A DNA stretch of 64,000 nucleotides, from positions 806,001 to 870,000 of the forward strand of contig JBCAMK010000019.1 of NCBI GenBank assembly GCA_038503065.1, in the 5' to 3' direction. Origin of the DNA: Paragyromitra xinjiangensis. Its lineage: Eukaryota; Ascomycota; Pezizomycetes; Pezizales; Discinaceae. Within the stretch, counting starts at the first letter, position 1. Every line of letters starts with the position of its first letter. A program made the translations under genes and the position numbers. Positions 13,085-26,242 of this stretch are shown here, one piece after another. Below the pieces are notes generated by a model, which did not search any database, was not told the DNA's origin, and was given only the letters and a program-made list of their open reading frames with translations.

Positions 13085-13733
13085 TGTTTATTCGAATATA
13101 TCAAACTTCACTTGTGATGAGAATATGTGGTGACCAGCTGGCTGATGTTAGTTTGCGCGCTAGCTTCGCTTGTCGCCGCGACACACGCGTGCCAGGGCTC
13201 AGGAGGAAGCTTATGGAGGAGTTACCCGGACATAGATCTATGTGCCTTTTCTTTAGTTTTGTTTTTTTGTCTTTGTTTTCACAAGGAAAAGATTTAGCAG
13301 ACAAAGATAGGGCAAATAAGTTTAAGCTTTGTTTGGGAGTTGATGTTACAGTTGAGTTTTTTTTCCCTGGAGCCGGACTGAAAAATGATAATCTTCTGTG
13401 GTCGGGGCCTGCCAAGGCCCGCGGGAAAAAGGGGCTATTGCTTAACGTTGCTGCTGGTCTCGTCCCCGAAATTTTGGACACTGCGACCTACACCTCCTAA
13501 CCAGTCTCCGCCTCTGTCTTTCCCAATTCCAACCTCTCTCTCCTTTCCAACTTTCCTCCGCAACTCCCCATCCCCCCTTCCCACTTCCCTCCATCCATCA
13601 ACTGTGCCCGTGTGCCTTGACGTGCTTCGTGTGCTTGCTTACCTAGCTCCCGTGGTCTTTCCCAATTCATTAAGAACCCCCTGAGACCCGTGTTTTTTCG
13701 CCTAATCATCTACCCACCCACCCACCCAACACC
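13085..13733. promoter_or_regulatory. Shared upstream region of divergent IST3 and septin genes, with CT tract
   Basis: A 0.65 kb gap between two outward-facing starts. The 230 bases just before the septin ATG (about 13500-13730) are strongly pyrimidine-rich on the plus strand, with runs of CCCACCCACC at 13713-13729. Such CT blocks are common just upstream of transcription starts in filamentous fungi. Overlapping ORFs at 13084-13709 are treated as chance. Confidence 0.5.
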
Positions 13734-15525
13734 ATGTCTTCTCCTTTGAGTGCTGTAGGTTAACCCTGAACTCCATCAACACCTACACTTTCTCCCTCGA
13801 TCCTCATCATCTCCTCTTTCTATCCTTCTGTCTCCTACAAGGTTCTCGACATCCATCTACACTAAGAACCTTCACAACCTCCCCACACCCCACCACCCTC
13901 TCCCCTCTTATTGAATTGTGCTCTGCTACAAGCCAGAGCTATCTCGCTAATAATGCTCTCATCTCGGCAGATCCGCAGGAAGAAGAATGTCAAGAAGGGT
14001 ATTCAATTCTGCTTAATGGTCTGCGGTGCCTCGGGAACCGGTAAGATATTTGCAGCTTCATTCGTTATCACTGCCATCCTCACCCTCATCATCCTCCTCA
14101 TCTCGTAATTTCATGGATTTTTGCTAGTCATCTAGCTAGTGCCACGTTAATTCGTTCAACCTACATCACTAGGTCGTACAACCTTTGTAAACACCCTCTG
14201 TGGCAAGAAGGTCTTGCAAACTAAGGATTGTGACGACTATGCAAATGCACACGTTGAAGAAGGCGTACGGATCAAGCCAGTTACTGTTGGTAAGAATCGT
14301 CGTCCCGTTCCAAGAAGCTCTTTAGCAGCTTGTTGATTGAGTGTTTGGGTGAACATAGAGCTTGAAGAAGAAGGAACACGGATTTCCTTAACGATTGTTG
14401 ATACTCCCGGCTTTGGTGACCAGATCGATAATGAGGCCAGGTGAGTTTCGCAAAGGCTTGTGGAGCATAATCTGCCTACACTTCTCTGACACGTATCACG
14501 TCTACAGTTTTGGAGAAATCTCAGGCTACCTTGAACGCCAGTACGACGACATTCTTGCCGAGGAGTCCCGTATCAAGCGTAACCCTCGATTTCGTGACAA
14601 CCGTGTTCACGCTCTCCTCTATTTTATTACCCCCACAGGCCATGGGTATGCTTTCATTAGTTCCCTACGTGGCTCGTAATTGTCGCTAACTTACCTTCAG
14701 TCTCCGCGAGCTTGATATTGAACTAATGAAGCGTCTCTCCCCGCGTGTAAACGTCATCCCGGTCATTGGCAAGGCCGATGCTCTTACTCCTGCCGAACTC
14801 GCGGAGTCTAAGAAACTTGTTATGGAGGACATTGAGCATTACCGCATCCCAGTATACAACTTCCCATATGATATCGAGGAGGATGATGAGGATACTGTCG
14901 AAGAGAATGCAGAATTGCGTGGTCTAATGCCTTTCGCAATTGTTGGAAGTGAGGAAGTCGTGGAAATTGGTGGCCGTAAAGTTCGTGCAAGACAATATCC
15001 ATGGGGTATTGTTGAGGTTGATAACCCAAGGCATTCCGATTTCCTTGCAATCAGATCGGCTCTTTTACACTCCCATTTGGCGGACTTGAAGGAAATCACT
15101 CATGACTTCCTGTATGAGAACTACCGAACGGAGAAGCTATCAAAGTCTGTGGAGGGTGGGACTTCTGCGTGAGTAGTACCGCCGCTCAATATCCACATAT
15201 TTTGCATCACTAATCTGATGCAAGAAAAAGCTCCATGAACCCTGAAGACCTTGCTACACAATCCGTGAGGCTCAAGGAAGAACAACTTAGACGTGAAGAG
15301 GAGAAGCTTCGAGAAATTGAAGTTAAGGTTCAACGCGAAATTAATGAAAAACGGCAAGAGCTGCTCGCTCGTGAATCACAACTCAAGGAGATGTAAGCCT
15401 TATTTTCCCCTACTGCTGAGAATCATCCGAAACTCATCTAACGTGTCTCGAAATGTAGTGAAGCTAGGATGACTCGCGAACATAACCAGCCGATGCAGGA
15501 TGACAAATTGAACGGCGATGCTTAG
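13734..15525 (+). CDS. CDC11: Septin, CDC11/AspA group
   Basis: Eight exons: 13734-13754, 13971-14040, 14173-14289, 14359-14440, 14508-14645, 14701-15168, 15231-15392, 15459-15525; about 374 residues. A polybasic stretch (RRKKNVKK, 9-16) precedes the GTPase domain. The P-loop is GASGTGRT with Arg32 where most septins have Lys, as in Cdc11. The G3 motif is DTPGFGD and the G4 motif VIGKADALT. The septin unique element follows (REYPWGIVEVDN-like RQYPWGIVEVDNPRHSDF). The C-terminus is a coiled coil (LKEEQLRREEEKLREIEVKVQREINEK). Septins form hetero-octameric filaments at septa, branch points and emerging hyphae; Cdc11-type subunits are the terminal subunit in yeast. The first exon is only 21 nt and separated by a 216-nt intron. 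Exon 7 could start six bases earlier (15225, adding Lys-Ser), because two AG acceptors lie close together. Confidence 0.94.
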
Positions 15526-17354
15526 AAGGTCTATTCATGTTTCTTGATTTTGACTTTGTGCATCGTGGTTGGAGATTCAGATTGAGCCACTAGTGAAGCC
15601 CTTATTTGTTATTTTAAAGTGCTAGAAGCATGGAGAACACGTAATGACACTAAGGCGAAAGGCGCAGGAGAAAAGATATGGTCACAAGGCATGACGGAAG
15701 CAACGTTATTTTTCTCATGTTTTCCATCTAGAAGCGTGTTCTAGGCAGTATTTACAGAGGAGGTTGATGTGAAAATAGTGGTTCTTCTGTCTCCTTGCCC
15801 TAACTTGCCTCTTTTTCCCGTTCTGTCCTGCAACCTTTCTCTTTTATTTCCTTTCAAGTACGTTTTTACTAGCTTATTACCGATACCTACCCAGGGGCTT
15901 ATTTAATTCTTTCTTCTCGTTCGCTTTGTTCCATTTGCCTGGTTTCTTTGTCCTTCTATCCTCTATGCCCGGGAGCAGTCTTCTCTTCCTTCCTGCCCTT
16001 CAATATCTTGAGATTTCCCATGTCTTGTCGATTTCTTTATTTGGTTGCTGCTAGCTAGTTTACAAATCGAGAGGCCACTGTTTCCTTGTGTGAAAACTTC
16101 TGAATAGTACAATGGCCTTTGTTCTTGCTTTACGCGATTCAGTAAATCTCCTAGTACCCACGCTTCGGGATTCATTACAGATAACCGGTTGCTAAGGTAG
16201 ACTGACTTCTACCTGTCAGTCTTAGTTGAATTATTTGTCTCTACTCTTCGTTGAGCGACTTGTACTATTGGGCACGTTGCTACTAAGTACAACAATACAT
16301 GTAATCAGAAAACTTGAACACGCATATGCTAAGAGATTGTAGCATATAGAGCACTATTGCATCTGGATCTATTACTTATCTAGATATGCCGTATGGATAG
16401 TAATCAACTAACTAGATAGAAAGGGAAATAACTAAGACAAAAATACTTTCAAAAGCTCTTACAAACGTATGCAGCTGGCTTCTTGCATCAACGGATGTTA
16501 TTCAACCGTTAGCATGGTCCGGGCACAAAGGGGAGGGACAAAAATCTAGAACAGGAATAACGAAAAGGGTTTCCCTCTCACGGTGAGTTAAAAACAGTCG
16601 GTAACAAAACCAAAGTAGCAGCCAACAGCCTCAAACCCGCGACTATATATATAGTTCCAAATTAACTAACTGAGAGCCACTCATGAGATTAACCACGATC
16701 GCCTCTCCTAAACATTCCCCTCATATCAATGCCATAATAATTTGTCCAGCCTGCTCTTCCTAGTGTATTTGTGACTAGTTACAAAAGTGGTTCTTGCGAA
16801 CACACTACGCTCTTGATGACGCAATATCACAAAATCCAAAAAAACGACGAAATCGGTGGTTACAATAACCCACAAAAAATTTTCCTAAGGGTGTTCCTAT
16901 GAGAGACACGCTATACTCTTGATAACACGTGACCAAAAAGAGACCCAATACCACGGGGGCAAAAAAATCCAAAAAGAAGGGAAATGAAGCACACTGATGA
17001 AAACCCCATAAACAATACTTCCTGTAAAAAAAGACACCAAAAAAAGGAAAACACAGAAAAGAAAAGAACAATACAATAAAGCGAGAGTACCATAGAGTGA
17101 GGAAAAGCACCTCACAATAACCTGAAGAGGAAAACAGGAGAAAAATAATCAAAGGAGAAACAAACAACATGAACACCTCATATGCTCCCAACTTTGATGC
17201 ACCTCGGGTGAGAATCCCACACTGGCTAAGAATCAATAAAGTCCCCCGACCCACACCAAAAAGAAACACCAAATTTTGAAACCTAATGCGCCGGTTTGTC
17301 GTTTCTCATCATACAGCAGCTTTTTATTTTTTTATTTTTTGTTTTATTTTGTTC
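15526..17354. other. Intergenic between convergent septin and WHI3 gene ends
   Basis: About 1.8 kb. The long minus-strand ORF at 16805-17272 encodes an improbably Phe/Leu/Cys-rich peptide and reflects an A-rich plus strand, so I do not call it. A T-rich tract at 17325-17351 adjoins the WHI3-like stop. Confidence 0.5.
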
Positions 17355-18830
17355 TCACCTGCTGTAGTACCCACCAGTTGGAGGAATGTTGCCAAAACCA
17401 ACACCAAACCCGGGGCTGTGTACATCATAGGCAGCTTGGTTGATGGATAAAGCTTGCTGACGGCTTGCTGGAGTTGGCAATCCTGGAGGATTGTGGGAAG
17501 CTGTTGTGAATGGGAACTGAGTCCCACCCATGCTGCTGCCTACTGGGGTTCCAGGAGTTAATGGGGTAGTCGGGTGGACATTGCTTGGAGAACGGACGCC
17601 AAGTGGATTTTTGGAGAAGCTGAGACGAATACCGCCCTTAACACTATTGGAGAGGTTGCGTCCGTATAGGTCCGCTAATGCCTTAGTCGCAAAATCGATG
17701 TCCTCAAACTCAACGAAACACATTGGGCCCTGCGGCTTCGGCTTCAACATGAGCCGTTTATAACCTCGTTGGCGGCTGAACAAATTCTTCAATTCATCTT
17801 CAGTGGTGTTGACCGGAAGATTTCCAACGTATAGAGTATTACAAGGCGGGTTTTGGTCTGCAGGGTTTGCTGCAGGGAGGTTGCGAGGGTGCAAAGTGTG
17901 ATTGTTGTTTGTGTGCCACGTATTTGGAGAACTCATACCGATGGGGGAAGTTACATGGAATCCCCCAGGCATGAAAGCATTCCCGACACTGGTAGTTGTG
18001 AGCTGTGGCAAGTGCGGGATGCGACTAGGTGCATTAATTGGAGGATTGGTCATGGCTCGACCCCTAGACCCAAGAACAGAGCGTAAATCATCTGCGTCAA
18101 TTTCACTATCTGGTGAAAAAGGGCCGTTTCGATGGTGTGGCAATTGTTGAAGAAAAGATTGACCATAATAGTCACTATTATCAAGACCATTTTGAGTAAT
18201 TCCACTAGTTGGGCCGCCGATCCCATTGAGGCCATTGGTTCCGTTGGAGCCGCCGATCCCGTTCATGAGGCTAGCAGGTGTTCTAGGGTAAGGCGGGCGA
18301 GTGGTATAACCGTTGGACAGGCTGTCTGAAGTTGGAGAAGAACCAGTTGCGGACAAAGGCGCGGAGTCCAAAGAGAAGGGCTCGTTTTTGTCAAGTAACT
18401 CGACGAACAACACATTCGAATCTGAGGGGTCGATCGATTTTCCGTTTAAACAGTTCTGAGCCTGAACGGCAGACTGATGAGAACCAAACAAAGCAAATGC
18501 CGTCCTATTATCATTGGCCAGACGGACGTCCTGAAGATCCTTCACAAAAAGAAGCATGGTCCTGATGTCTCGCTCGGAAATGTTTGGAGGTAATTTTCTT
18601 ATACGTATTGGGTACGACTCTAGCATCGCGTTTTCGAAGCCTGGGGGTGGGTTCCTAGTATTAATGTTTTCCGTTCCTGGCATTTCTGACTCTGGAGAAA
18701 TGCGCCTTGGAACCGATGCGAGCATCGAAGGACGCGATTGAGTAAACGAAGAGTAGAGGGGTTCGTAGGGTACATGGTGGTTATAGGGTCCTGACAGCGG
18801 TTGGTCGGCAGTAACAGACTGAGCCATCAT
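17355..18830 (-). CDS. WHI3: WHI3/Scw1-type RNA-binding protein with two RRMs
   Basis: One long exon gives 491 residues from the ATG at 18830 ([14 protein letters not shown]). The frame is open a little further upstream but has only a TTG there, preceded by a CAG that could be a 5' UTR acceptor. A diverged RRM lies at about residues 72-145 ([25 protein letters not shown]). A canonical one lies at about 330-410 ([52 protein letters not shown]). SRQRGYKRL marks the Whi3/Scw1 family, which binds GCAUU-containing mRNAs and influences cell size, nuclear positioning and cell-wall integrity. The linker is Asn, Gly, Ser and Pro rich and probably disordered, fitting condensate formation seen in relatives. 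The stop codon TGA overlaps a donor-like AGGTGAGA, so a short extra 3' exon cannot be excluded. Confidence 0.88.
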   Translation of the reverse strand: MMAQSVTADQPLSGPYNHHVPYEPLYSSFTQSRPSMLASVPRRISPESEMPGTENINTRNPPPGFENAMLESYPIRIRKLPPNISERDIRTMLLFVKDLQDVRLANDNRTAFALFGSHQSAVQAQNCLNGKSIDPSDSNVLFVELLDKNEPFSLDSAPLSATGSSPTSDSLSNGYTTRPPYPRTPASLMNGIGGSNGTNGLNGIGGPTSGITQNGLDNSDYYGQSFLQQLPHHRNGPFSPDSEIDADDLRSVLGSRGRAMTNPPINAPSRIPHLPQLTTTSVGNAFMPGGFHVTSPIGMSSPNTWHTNNNHTLHPRNLPAANPADQNPPCNTLYVGNLPVNTTEDELKNLFSRQRGYKRLMLKPKPQGPMCFVEFEDIDFATKALADLYGRNLSNSVKGGIRLSFSKNPLGVRSPSNVHPTTPLTPGTPVGSSMGGTQFPFTTASHNPPGLPTPASRQQALSINQAAYDVHSPGFGVGFGNIPPTGGYYSR

Positions 18831-19482
18831 AACTGAGCTTGAGCGACTGAACAAAAAGTTCCCAAAAAAATGTTTTAGACAGGATAAGAAGGCGGAGGGG
18901 ATTTAGAAAGAACAGCCGTTCAAATAAAGAAACTAGGATAGCAGGTTTTAACGAGAAGATGCTTTCTTTGTATGCCAAAACAAGCGACGGCGTAGCGCCG
19001 AAGCCGGGGGGGGGGGGCTGGTAAGTACTGTGGTGCGGCTCGTTAGCTAGATGGACTATCGCGATGAACGATGCCAAACAACTACCAGGAGAAAAACCAA
19101 CCGAAAGAGCCGCGCTGGTCCCTGATGCAGATCGATGCAGAGTGACTACGATTGCGACCAGAGTGCAGTGATTTCCGATTAAATGGCTTATTCGAGTGGT
19201 GCAGAGGAGCAGCGAGATGGGTTTAGGCAGCGGCAATCGCTAAAACGTGGATGAAGAGCGACAAGAGAGGTTGACGAGATTTGTGAAGATAGGAGGAAAT
19301 AGAAAATGAAAAGGGGGGGAGGGGTGGGGGGTGGAAGTATTTCTTGACGATGGAAACGAGAGGATAAGGAGAGCTCAGAGCGAGGATCAGTACTGTAAGT
19401 GGGTGAGAGTAGTGGAGAGCGAGAGCGCGAGCGAAACAGAGTCGAGCGCGAGAGCGACTAGCAGCGGGCTCGAAGCGAGTCG

Positions 19483-19548
19483 AGTGGTGGTGGTAGTGGG
19501 TGGTAGTGCTGGTGCTGATGCTGGTGCTGGTGCTGGTGCGGTGCTGTA
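19483..19548. repeat. GGTGCT-type hexanucleotide repeat
   Basis: Imperfect GGTGCT/GGTAGT repeats in the WHI3 upstream region, open in several frames on both strands, which explains the overlapping ORFs here. Confidence 0.8.
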
Positions 19549-19830
19549 GTGCTGCTGCTTGTGGTGTCGACTCGCAATATGTATGCGAACCTGACTCGAC
19601 ACGGGTAATGCAACCAGCAATAAGCAACGGGCGGGCAGGCAAGCACGCGGGAAGGTAAGCGATACCGGTTTTCACGGTTATCTGATGATGTCCGTCTGGC
19701 TAATGCTGGAAGGTCGACAATGGGAGCCCTAGCACGCGGGTAGTTGACGAGATGCCTACCTGGCTAGCGATGAGGATGGATTTAATGTGTAGGCGTTGAA
19801 CGTATGTATGAGTGGAATGGAAGGCTGAGG

Positions 19831-19882
19831 GTGGTATGGTCTGGTCTGGTCTGGTATTGTATGGTATGGTATGGTATGGTAT
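19831..19882. repeat. TGGTA/TGGTC pentanucleotide repeat
   Basis: About ten pentamers, first TGGTC then TGGTA, ending in ATATACG. Noncoding microsatellite. Confidence 0.85.
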
Positions 19883-22800
19883 ATACGTTTTCGATATGAA
19901 CGGATGATTGGATGATTGCGCCTGGACAAAGCACTTTGGGGGCAACCTTTGCTCACAGAGGACAAATGAAGTGATAGAGAGCAGGCGGAGCTTCTTATAC
20001 CCTAGCGTTCTGATCTGGTATCGTTTTTATCAAAAAAAAAAAAAGCAGTTATTTCTTACGCCTTTTTAAGCTCTGCCAAACAATCATACTTTGGGAGGTA
20101 AAAATCTTTGAGGCGAGCCAAACCCATCGGCCTGAAAGGAAAGGAGCAAAGGAAGGGAAAATGAAAATGAAAATGAAAATAAAAACTAAAATAAATAAGA
20201 TAAAATAGATAAGTGGAGCTAAAACTACTTTCTCCGCGATTACACCTGGATTCCCCCTATCGCTTTTGGCTTTCGCGTTGTTTATTGATGAGAGTTGAGT
20301 CGCACGCGATAGAACGAGACTGCGACCGTAGGAAAGCCCAACGATTAAATCTGACCATGGGGTGGGGAAAGGGGGCGTTCGGCGATGACTGTCTTTCATC
20401 TACTTTATCTGCCTGGTCAGGACGGCGGGTGAGCCCACTGGCTGTGGCCTTGTGGCTGTTGATAGACCTTCCGTCTCTCTGCGAAATTTAACGTGACGGG
20501 AGCGCAGTGCTGGGCGCAGGTGGGAAAGTTCAAGAACTGGTTGCTGGGATTTGTGATGAGCGAGGACTGCTCGCACAACGCGCGCGCGCGAAGGCTCGAG
20601 ATATTATTCTCAAGACGATCCATTTGGTTCTGCATTGCACCTGGTGCCGAGTCAAACAGCCACATATCTACGCTCCAAAAACACATCTCGATGAGCTTCC
20701 AGCCCACCTATCTGTAGCAGCAGAGGGATGATCGTGTACGGTTATGTACGAGCGCCCGCGAGGTGACTAGCGAACCTCACCTCAAATACCAACCTAGCCA
20801 ATGCCAGCCGTTTCAACTGTCAAGCCCCGGCCACTAACGCAGTTCCTGGTCAGACCTTGCCCGTGCATCTCCCAATCAGTGGGAAGGATGTTCATTGGTC
20901 AGAATACTTTTAGACAAGCATTATCTCTCGCTTGAACTGCAGCAAAAACCTACACACTTCCCTACGGAGCTCTTTGGTGATCACTTCTCATGTGATTCAG
21001 AAACGTTGCCTGGAGCTTAAGCTTTCGGGTATGTACCATCTTTATTTCTTGTGCTGCCTCTTCAGCAAACGCTACAACGGAAGTAACCTCCAACCACACA
21101 ATCCGTGAAGTTCCTTCCTGTGGCAAGTACAGTATGCACATTATCGCCCCTCGGCGGAATCTGCTCTTGCGGAGAGTAATTATAAGGACGTATTCCTGAA
21201 GACAGCCCAAGTAGGTAAGTCACCCGTCTCATTCAAAAACAGAACCCCTACACCCAAAATACTTGCCGATCTTTCCTGTTCAGGTCATATGGTGACTTCG
21301 CTGTCGAAATCGAAAAAGTATACCTTTAGTTGGAGCATGATTCTGACACAAATTCTCAACCGGAGTAAAGGAATTTTCCAAGCTTATTCCACTCCTATGT
21401 GACTGTGAGCTGACATATTCTCAAAGACCTCTTATGACGAGTCACCGTGTGGCCCGAAATGTTATTCAAGAAAGGAAAAAAAAACCTCCGAAACGCAGCC
21501 AAAACGACCCGGTCATCTTGAGAATAGGCCCGATCTTATTCTAAACAGTTTCACCAGCTGCCGCTTCCAGATCCCAACGTCACCTATGGTCCCTTTTGTT
21601 GCTGATCTGGCTGTTGCGGCTGTCTTAATCGGCACCCCCTAAAATAACAACCCTCAACCACGCTCTCTGCCAGAGTTAGTCAATCGTTATGATCCGGATG
21701 ATTTTGACCACAGAGCTAAACCCTAGCCCTGATCTGGCAGAGAGAATGCCCGATTTTGCTAGAGCGTTGTTGCTCGGCCAAAGTGTAACAAAATGCAGTT
21801 GGTTGCGGGAAGAAACCAAATTTGAGGAGCTTGTTGTGGTGTTGTAAAATGTGAGACTGATTTTGAAATCGTACCGTATGATCTAGCCCAGGCCACTTCG
21901 CCATAGAGCACGCGATAAATCCCGGACACGCTCAAACAAGCCATCAATTCACCGTGTAGGACAGTGTTGAGTGTCCTCGCAACGTGACATGTTCCGAGAT
22001 CCATTTCCCGTGGCCCCTAAATCTTCAATTGATCTGTACATATGCACGTACGAACCGAACCACATGTACTTTTTTTCTTCTTCAGTGCACCACAATTTCA
22101 TGCACATTGCGTGCAGCGGTTTGCTTCAATTAATCAGGTTCTAACCTACTCTATGTCTTATCGAATTTGGTTTGCAGCCAAGGCTTAATGCACCCTTACG
22201 CCAGACACTCATGCATACGGGCTTGGAGGTCTCGCCACTTGATGCGGCCTATCCCACGCTAGGCTGTGGCTGGTGGCATGCGTATTGCCACCCACCTTGA
22301 TTTTGCGGTTATTCGACATGGCGATTTCAGTTATCCATGGCACTTGATGCATGGGAGGGGAAGGAAAAAAAGAACGAGAGAAGATAAACAAACAGGTGAG
22401 TGGGTAGTAGATGTGCCACTAGATTGCAGGATGGCCGAAATGCAGCTGTATAGATCACAGTTTTTGGCTGGAATCGGCAATACCAGGATGCAGAGGTGTT
22501 GGGGGGAGGAATAGCTCAACGTTGCTGTCCCATACAATTCTAAATCTCTCATTATTTCCTAGCATACCTACATACCTCCACCAAGATCTATCTCCTCTTC
22601 AACATTTTGGTTTTGTTCTGTTCCATATCGATATTTCATATCTCATATTTGTGACATTCGGCCTTCTTACATGTATTTTTGCATATGTACTGGTATGTGT
22701 ATGCGTCTGTGAGAGAACGAGTGTGTGCCGTGAGAAGTCGAAAATACAGCAAAACTCCAAGTCTTGTTGGGAAGAAAGGCATTGAAGAAGGCATTGAAAA

Positions 22801-23001
22801 CCATTATTCTCCCACCCCCTCCACCAGACTCCTGTCTCTACATTACGTTGGCGGACAGAAACCACCTCGATCAATTGACGGACCCTGTTTCTGCGTTGGC
22901 CGACCGTGAGATCTTGGAAGATCATCAACTGGCATCTAAGCGAAAAAAGGTCTTCGGACATGCCCTTCTCTCGTCTCCTTTCATCAGTCATCTCGAAGGG
23001 A

Positions 23002-23019
23002 CAGCAGCAGCAGCAGCAG
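23002..23019 (+). repeat. CAG microsatellite (6 units) upstream of SSK1
   Basis: Six CAG triplets in the probable 5' leader of SSK1, 215 bases before the chosen start. Confidence 0.85.
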
Positions 23020-23234
23020 TGTTAGCTCTGCCGGACCCCGTCCACTCGTTATTTTTTCCTTTAGTTCTTTCCTTTTGTTCTGTTTTGTTTTTTTATTTCG
23101 ACATTCCTTTTTTGCTGCTCGGGAGTTTCGTGCTGCTGCTACTATTCTTCCTGCGTGCTCAGCACCAACTCTGCTGCGATTGCTGCTGCTGCTCGAGCTC
23201 CTGTGAGGAGGGAGAGCTGAGCAGTCTGGGGGAG

Positions 23235-25587
23235 ATGCCGAGCTTGAGATTGAAGCAGCGAGTGCTAGAAGCTCAAGCAAAAGTATTCAGACGTCGTAAT
23301 TCGACATCTGCCCCACAGCCTCACGAACGATCTTCCTCGCCTTTAACGGTAAGACTATCGTTAAGCAGCACTTCCTCGAATGCCCCGGAGAGCAAAAACG
23401 ATCGCACAAGTAGCACGAGCACTTCGGGTCAAGGGGACCGGTCTACTTCTTTGGATACAACTGGTCCGAGGGGGGAAAGTTCGGGAACCTCGGGAAGTGC
23501 ATCTCGTAACGGCTCAGCAGCAACAGGTGCGCCAAAACCGACGTCTCCAACACAGCCGACACCTTGTCCTCCATTATTACTACCGTCGCCCTCGAAGCCT
23601 TCTCTCACCTCCATATCCCGTGAAAGCGGCGATCACAGCAAACTCCTCACTTCCGAGGAACTCCCCGCCGTTCTTCCCACTGTTCTTCCGGTCTCGACAC
23701 CCATAGACTCGGCTTCGTCCCTCCAACCGCCGCTGAAGGAGAAAACCAGAGCAGCGCGCCCCGAATTTCAGCAACCCCTCCCGTCTTCCCCTCAACCACT
23801 TCAAACTACCTACCCTCATCGTCCACCACAGGTTCTTCGAAGGCAATCATTATTACCGTCTACCGAGACTACCTTAATTCGGCATCTTCTGGACCCCGAA
23901 AACACTAACTCTCTAGTTCCGGAAGAACAATCGGCCAATTTCCATTCGGTGCCTGTGGACTTTCAGCCACTCCCAACACCAGCTACATTAGGGTCAGGGA
24001 TGCTTAGCAAAAAGGTCTGGGTGAAACGACCAGGGGGATCACCGACAACTGTGAATGTTCGCGAAGATGATATGGTGGATGATGTTCGGGATGTGGTTCT
24101 CAAAAAGTATCAGAACGCCTTAGGAAGAAGCTACGATGCACCGGATATCACCTTGAGGATCATTCCACGTCATGGAAGACCCCGTTCCCTAGATCACAGC
24201 CAGGGTCATCATAGTTACAGTCACTCTCCAGCAGAAAGGATCCTGAATCCGGACGAAAACCTTATACGTACTCTAGAGGAATACTTTCCTGAAGGTCAAT
24301 CGATCGAAGAAGCCTTAGTCATCGACGTGCCTCAGCTCCCTCTTCGGAAGACCCCCCGACCATCTCCTCACACTTATGCCTATGGTTCTACGCACGACTC
24401 GCATTTAGGTATTGAAAATGGCGAGTATTTCCCGCCCATGCCAGCAGCCACAATACATTCTCAAACCCAACCAATGCCAACGTCAATGGTTCTCAGAGAG
24501 CCCTCAATTTCAGTTTTGACGACAGGCCAAGTGCCTCCACTGCCAGGATCTCCAGGTAGCGGCGTCGCCCGTAATCCTAGGACGACTCGACCTAGAGTCC
24601 CACGGATGCAGACCTCATCACCAACCATACATTCTTCGGGAGCTGGCGTGACAACCGGGGGGACGGTAGTCCCACTACCGCGCCAACAAAACCGCTCTAG
24701 AGGTAACTCTGATGCAGCCATTTCCGGCCAGCCCCCTCCTACAGCTCCAATACCAGCACCACCTACGGAGGATGTGCCTCAAAAGGTCCAAACACCTCCT
24801 GTTCGTGTAGCATCACCTCTATCAAAGAAAATAAAAAAAGAGAAGAAACAACACGCATCCCCTGCTGGGTTACTTCCTGATGGTGCTGTGCCTCCGATCA
24901 ATGTTCTCATTGTCGAGGACAATGTTATCAATTTGCGGCTTCTAGAAGCTTTCATGAAACGTCTTAAAGTTCGATGGCAATCCGCCATCAATGGGAAAGA
25001 GGCAGTGGACAAATGGCGGGCTGGGGGGTTTCACTTGGTTTTGATGGATATTCAACTGCCCGTTATGAACGGATTGGAGGCCACAAAAGAAATCCGTCGA
25101 TTAGAACGAATTAATTCCATAGGTTTTCAAGAACCACCGCTTCCAGAAAATGAAGTTCTCTCGAATGAGGACAAACTTCCAAACTCGATCCTTTTCAAGT
25201 CGCCGGTTATCATTGTCGCCCTTACCGCATCATCTTTGCAGAGCGATCGCCACGAAGCCTTGGCAGCGGGTTGCAATGACTTTTTAACAAAGGTTAGCAT
25301 TAGCCTACTCATTTTTGGCTTCATTTTTGGCTAGCTAACAATTTGGTGCACAGCCTGTTAATTTTATATGGCTCGAAAGAAAGGTGACGGAATGGGGCTG
25401 TATGCAAGCACTAATCGACTTCGACGGATGGAGGAAATGGAAGGATTTCACGAACAACGACGGTGGGGGCTCAAACGATGGAAAAGTTGGGAAAACACGT
25501 CACCAGCGAATCCAAATTGGAAGAGGTTCTACGGATGTGGAAGGAAAGCGGATAGACACCAGCAATCCAATAACGTCTGTTGGATGA
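23235..25587 (+). CDS. SSK1: SSK1-type two-component response regulator of the HOG pathway
   Basis: Exons 23235-25292 and 25354-25587 give 763 residues. The ATG at 23235 (MPSLRLKQRVLEAQAKVFRRRNSTS) is chosen because upstream codons in the same frame are low-complexity and hydrophobic, unlike the family. The middle block SKKVWVKRPGGSPTTVNVREDDMVDDVRDVV to EEALVIDVPQ (about 258-370) is conserved in filamentous SSK1/SskA. The receiver domain starts at about residue 555 (INVLIVEDN, acidic Glu561/Asp562), with phosphoacceptor Asp605 (LMDIQLPVMNG), the Ssk1-type insertion before VIIVALTAS, and Lys686 as the last codon before the intron. PVNFIWLERKVTEWGCMQAL follows. Ssk1 receives phosphate from Ypd1 and, when unphosphorylated, activates the Ssk2-type MAPKKK under osmotic or oxidative stress. 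The last 45 residues are unconserved in appearance. Confidence 0.93.
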
Positions 25588-26242
25588 TGGAGGATTGGAT
25601 GGAGGATGTTTTTGGTTATTTTCTATGAATGTTTAAGTCAAGTTTCAGACGGCGCGAATTGGACCGGGTGTTTCATGGAAACTGCAGATTGAGGTTTACG
25701 ATGGGACGTTCTGGGGGTTTCGTCTGGGGTTTACGTTCGGGGCTAGTTGGGTTCAACGTGGATTCTGTGTGGCAATCTACTTTACCGCTTATCCACTCCT
25801 TTTTTTATATTTTTATTTATTCCTCTATCTACTTGGCACCGTAATCGTCATTTAAGGCATTGATGTTGGCAACATTGAGGTTGTAGGGAAGTTGGGTTGG
25901 ATTAAGGGCAAGCAAAGTAGAAGAACTAGGGAGTCATTGTGTTTTTTTTTATTTCTTCGTTTCCATACCTCACCTTTCTCGTCGCATTGATAGTAATTTA
26001 GTTTTTCCCATTGTATATATATACTTCACCGTAACATTCGCATGAGAGGAATAAGCTAGTTCTCTCCTATTGCTTGTGCGCCTGGGACTCCCAAGTGGCT
26101 GCACGGAACAAAAATATATCTCGGTCTAGTTAGAGTGTTCGTCCACCTAAATTGCAGTTACATCTGCCTTTTTGCGCTCGAATTTATATGAATAGCTAAT
26201 CGAATTTGAAGACATCTAATCGAAACATCTCAACTTATTTTT

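Larger units (their letters stand above)
18831..23234. promoter_or_regulatory. 4.4 kb divergent upstream region of WHI3-like and SSK1 genes
   Basis: Unusually wide gap between two outward-facing regulators, both of which probably have long 5' UTRs. It carries a run of 12 G at 19006-19017, several short tandem repeats (listed separately), an A-rich tract at 20030-20044, and a perfect 12-bp inverted repeat with arms at 21662-21673 and 21734-21745. Many short ORFs overlap on both strands without domains. Positions 22764-23234 are open in the SSK1 frame, but the peptide looks like translated UTR. Confidence 0.5.

Noticed and set aside
16805..17272. 155-residue minus-strand ORF between septin and WHI3-like genes
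   Set aside because: Phe/Leu/Cys-rich translation of an A-rich strand, nested with two smaller ORFs, no domain, no homologous pattern.
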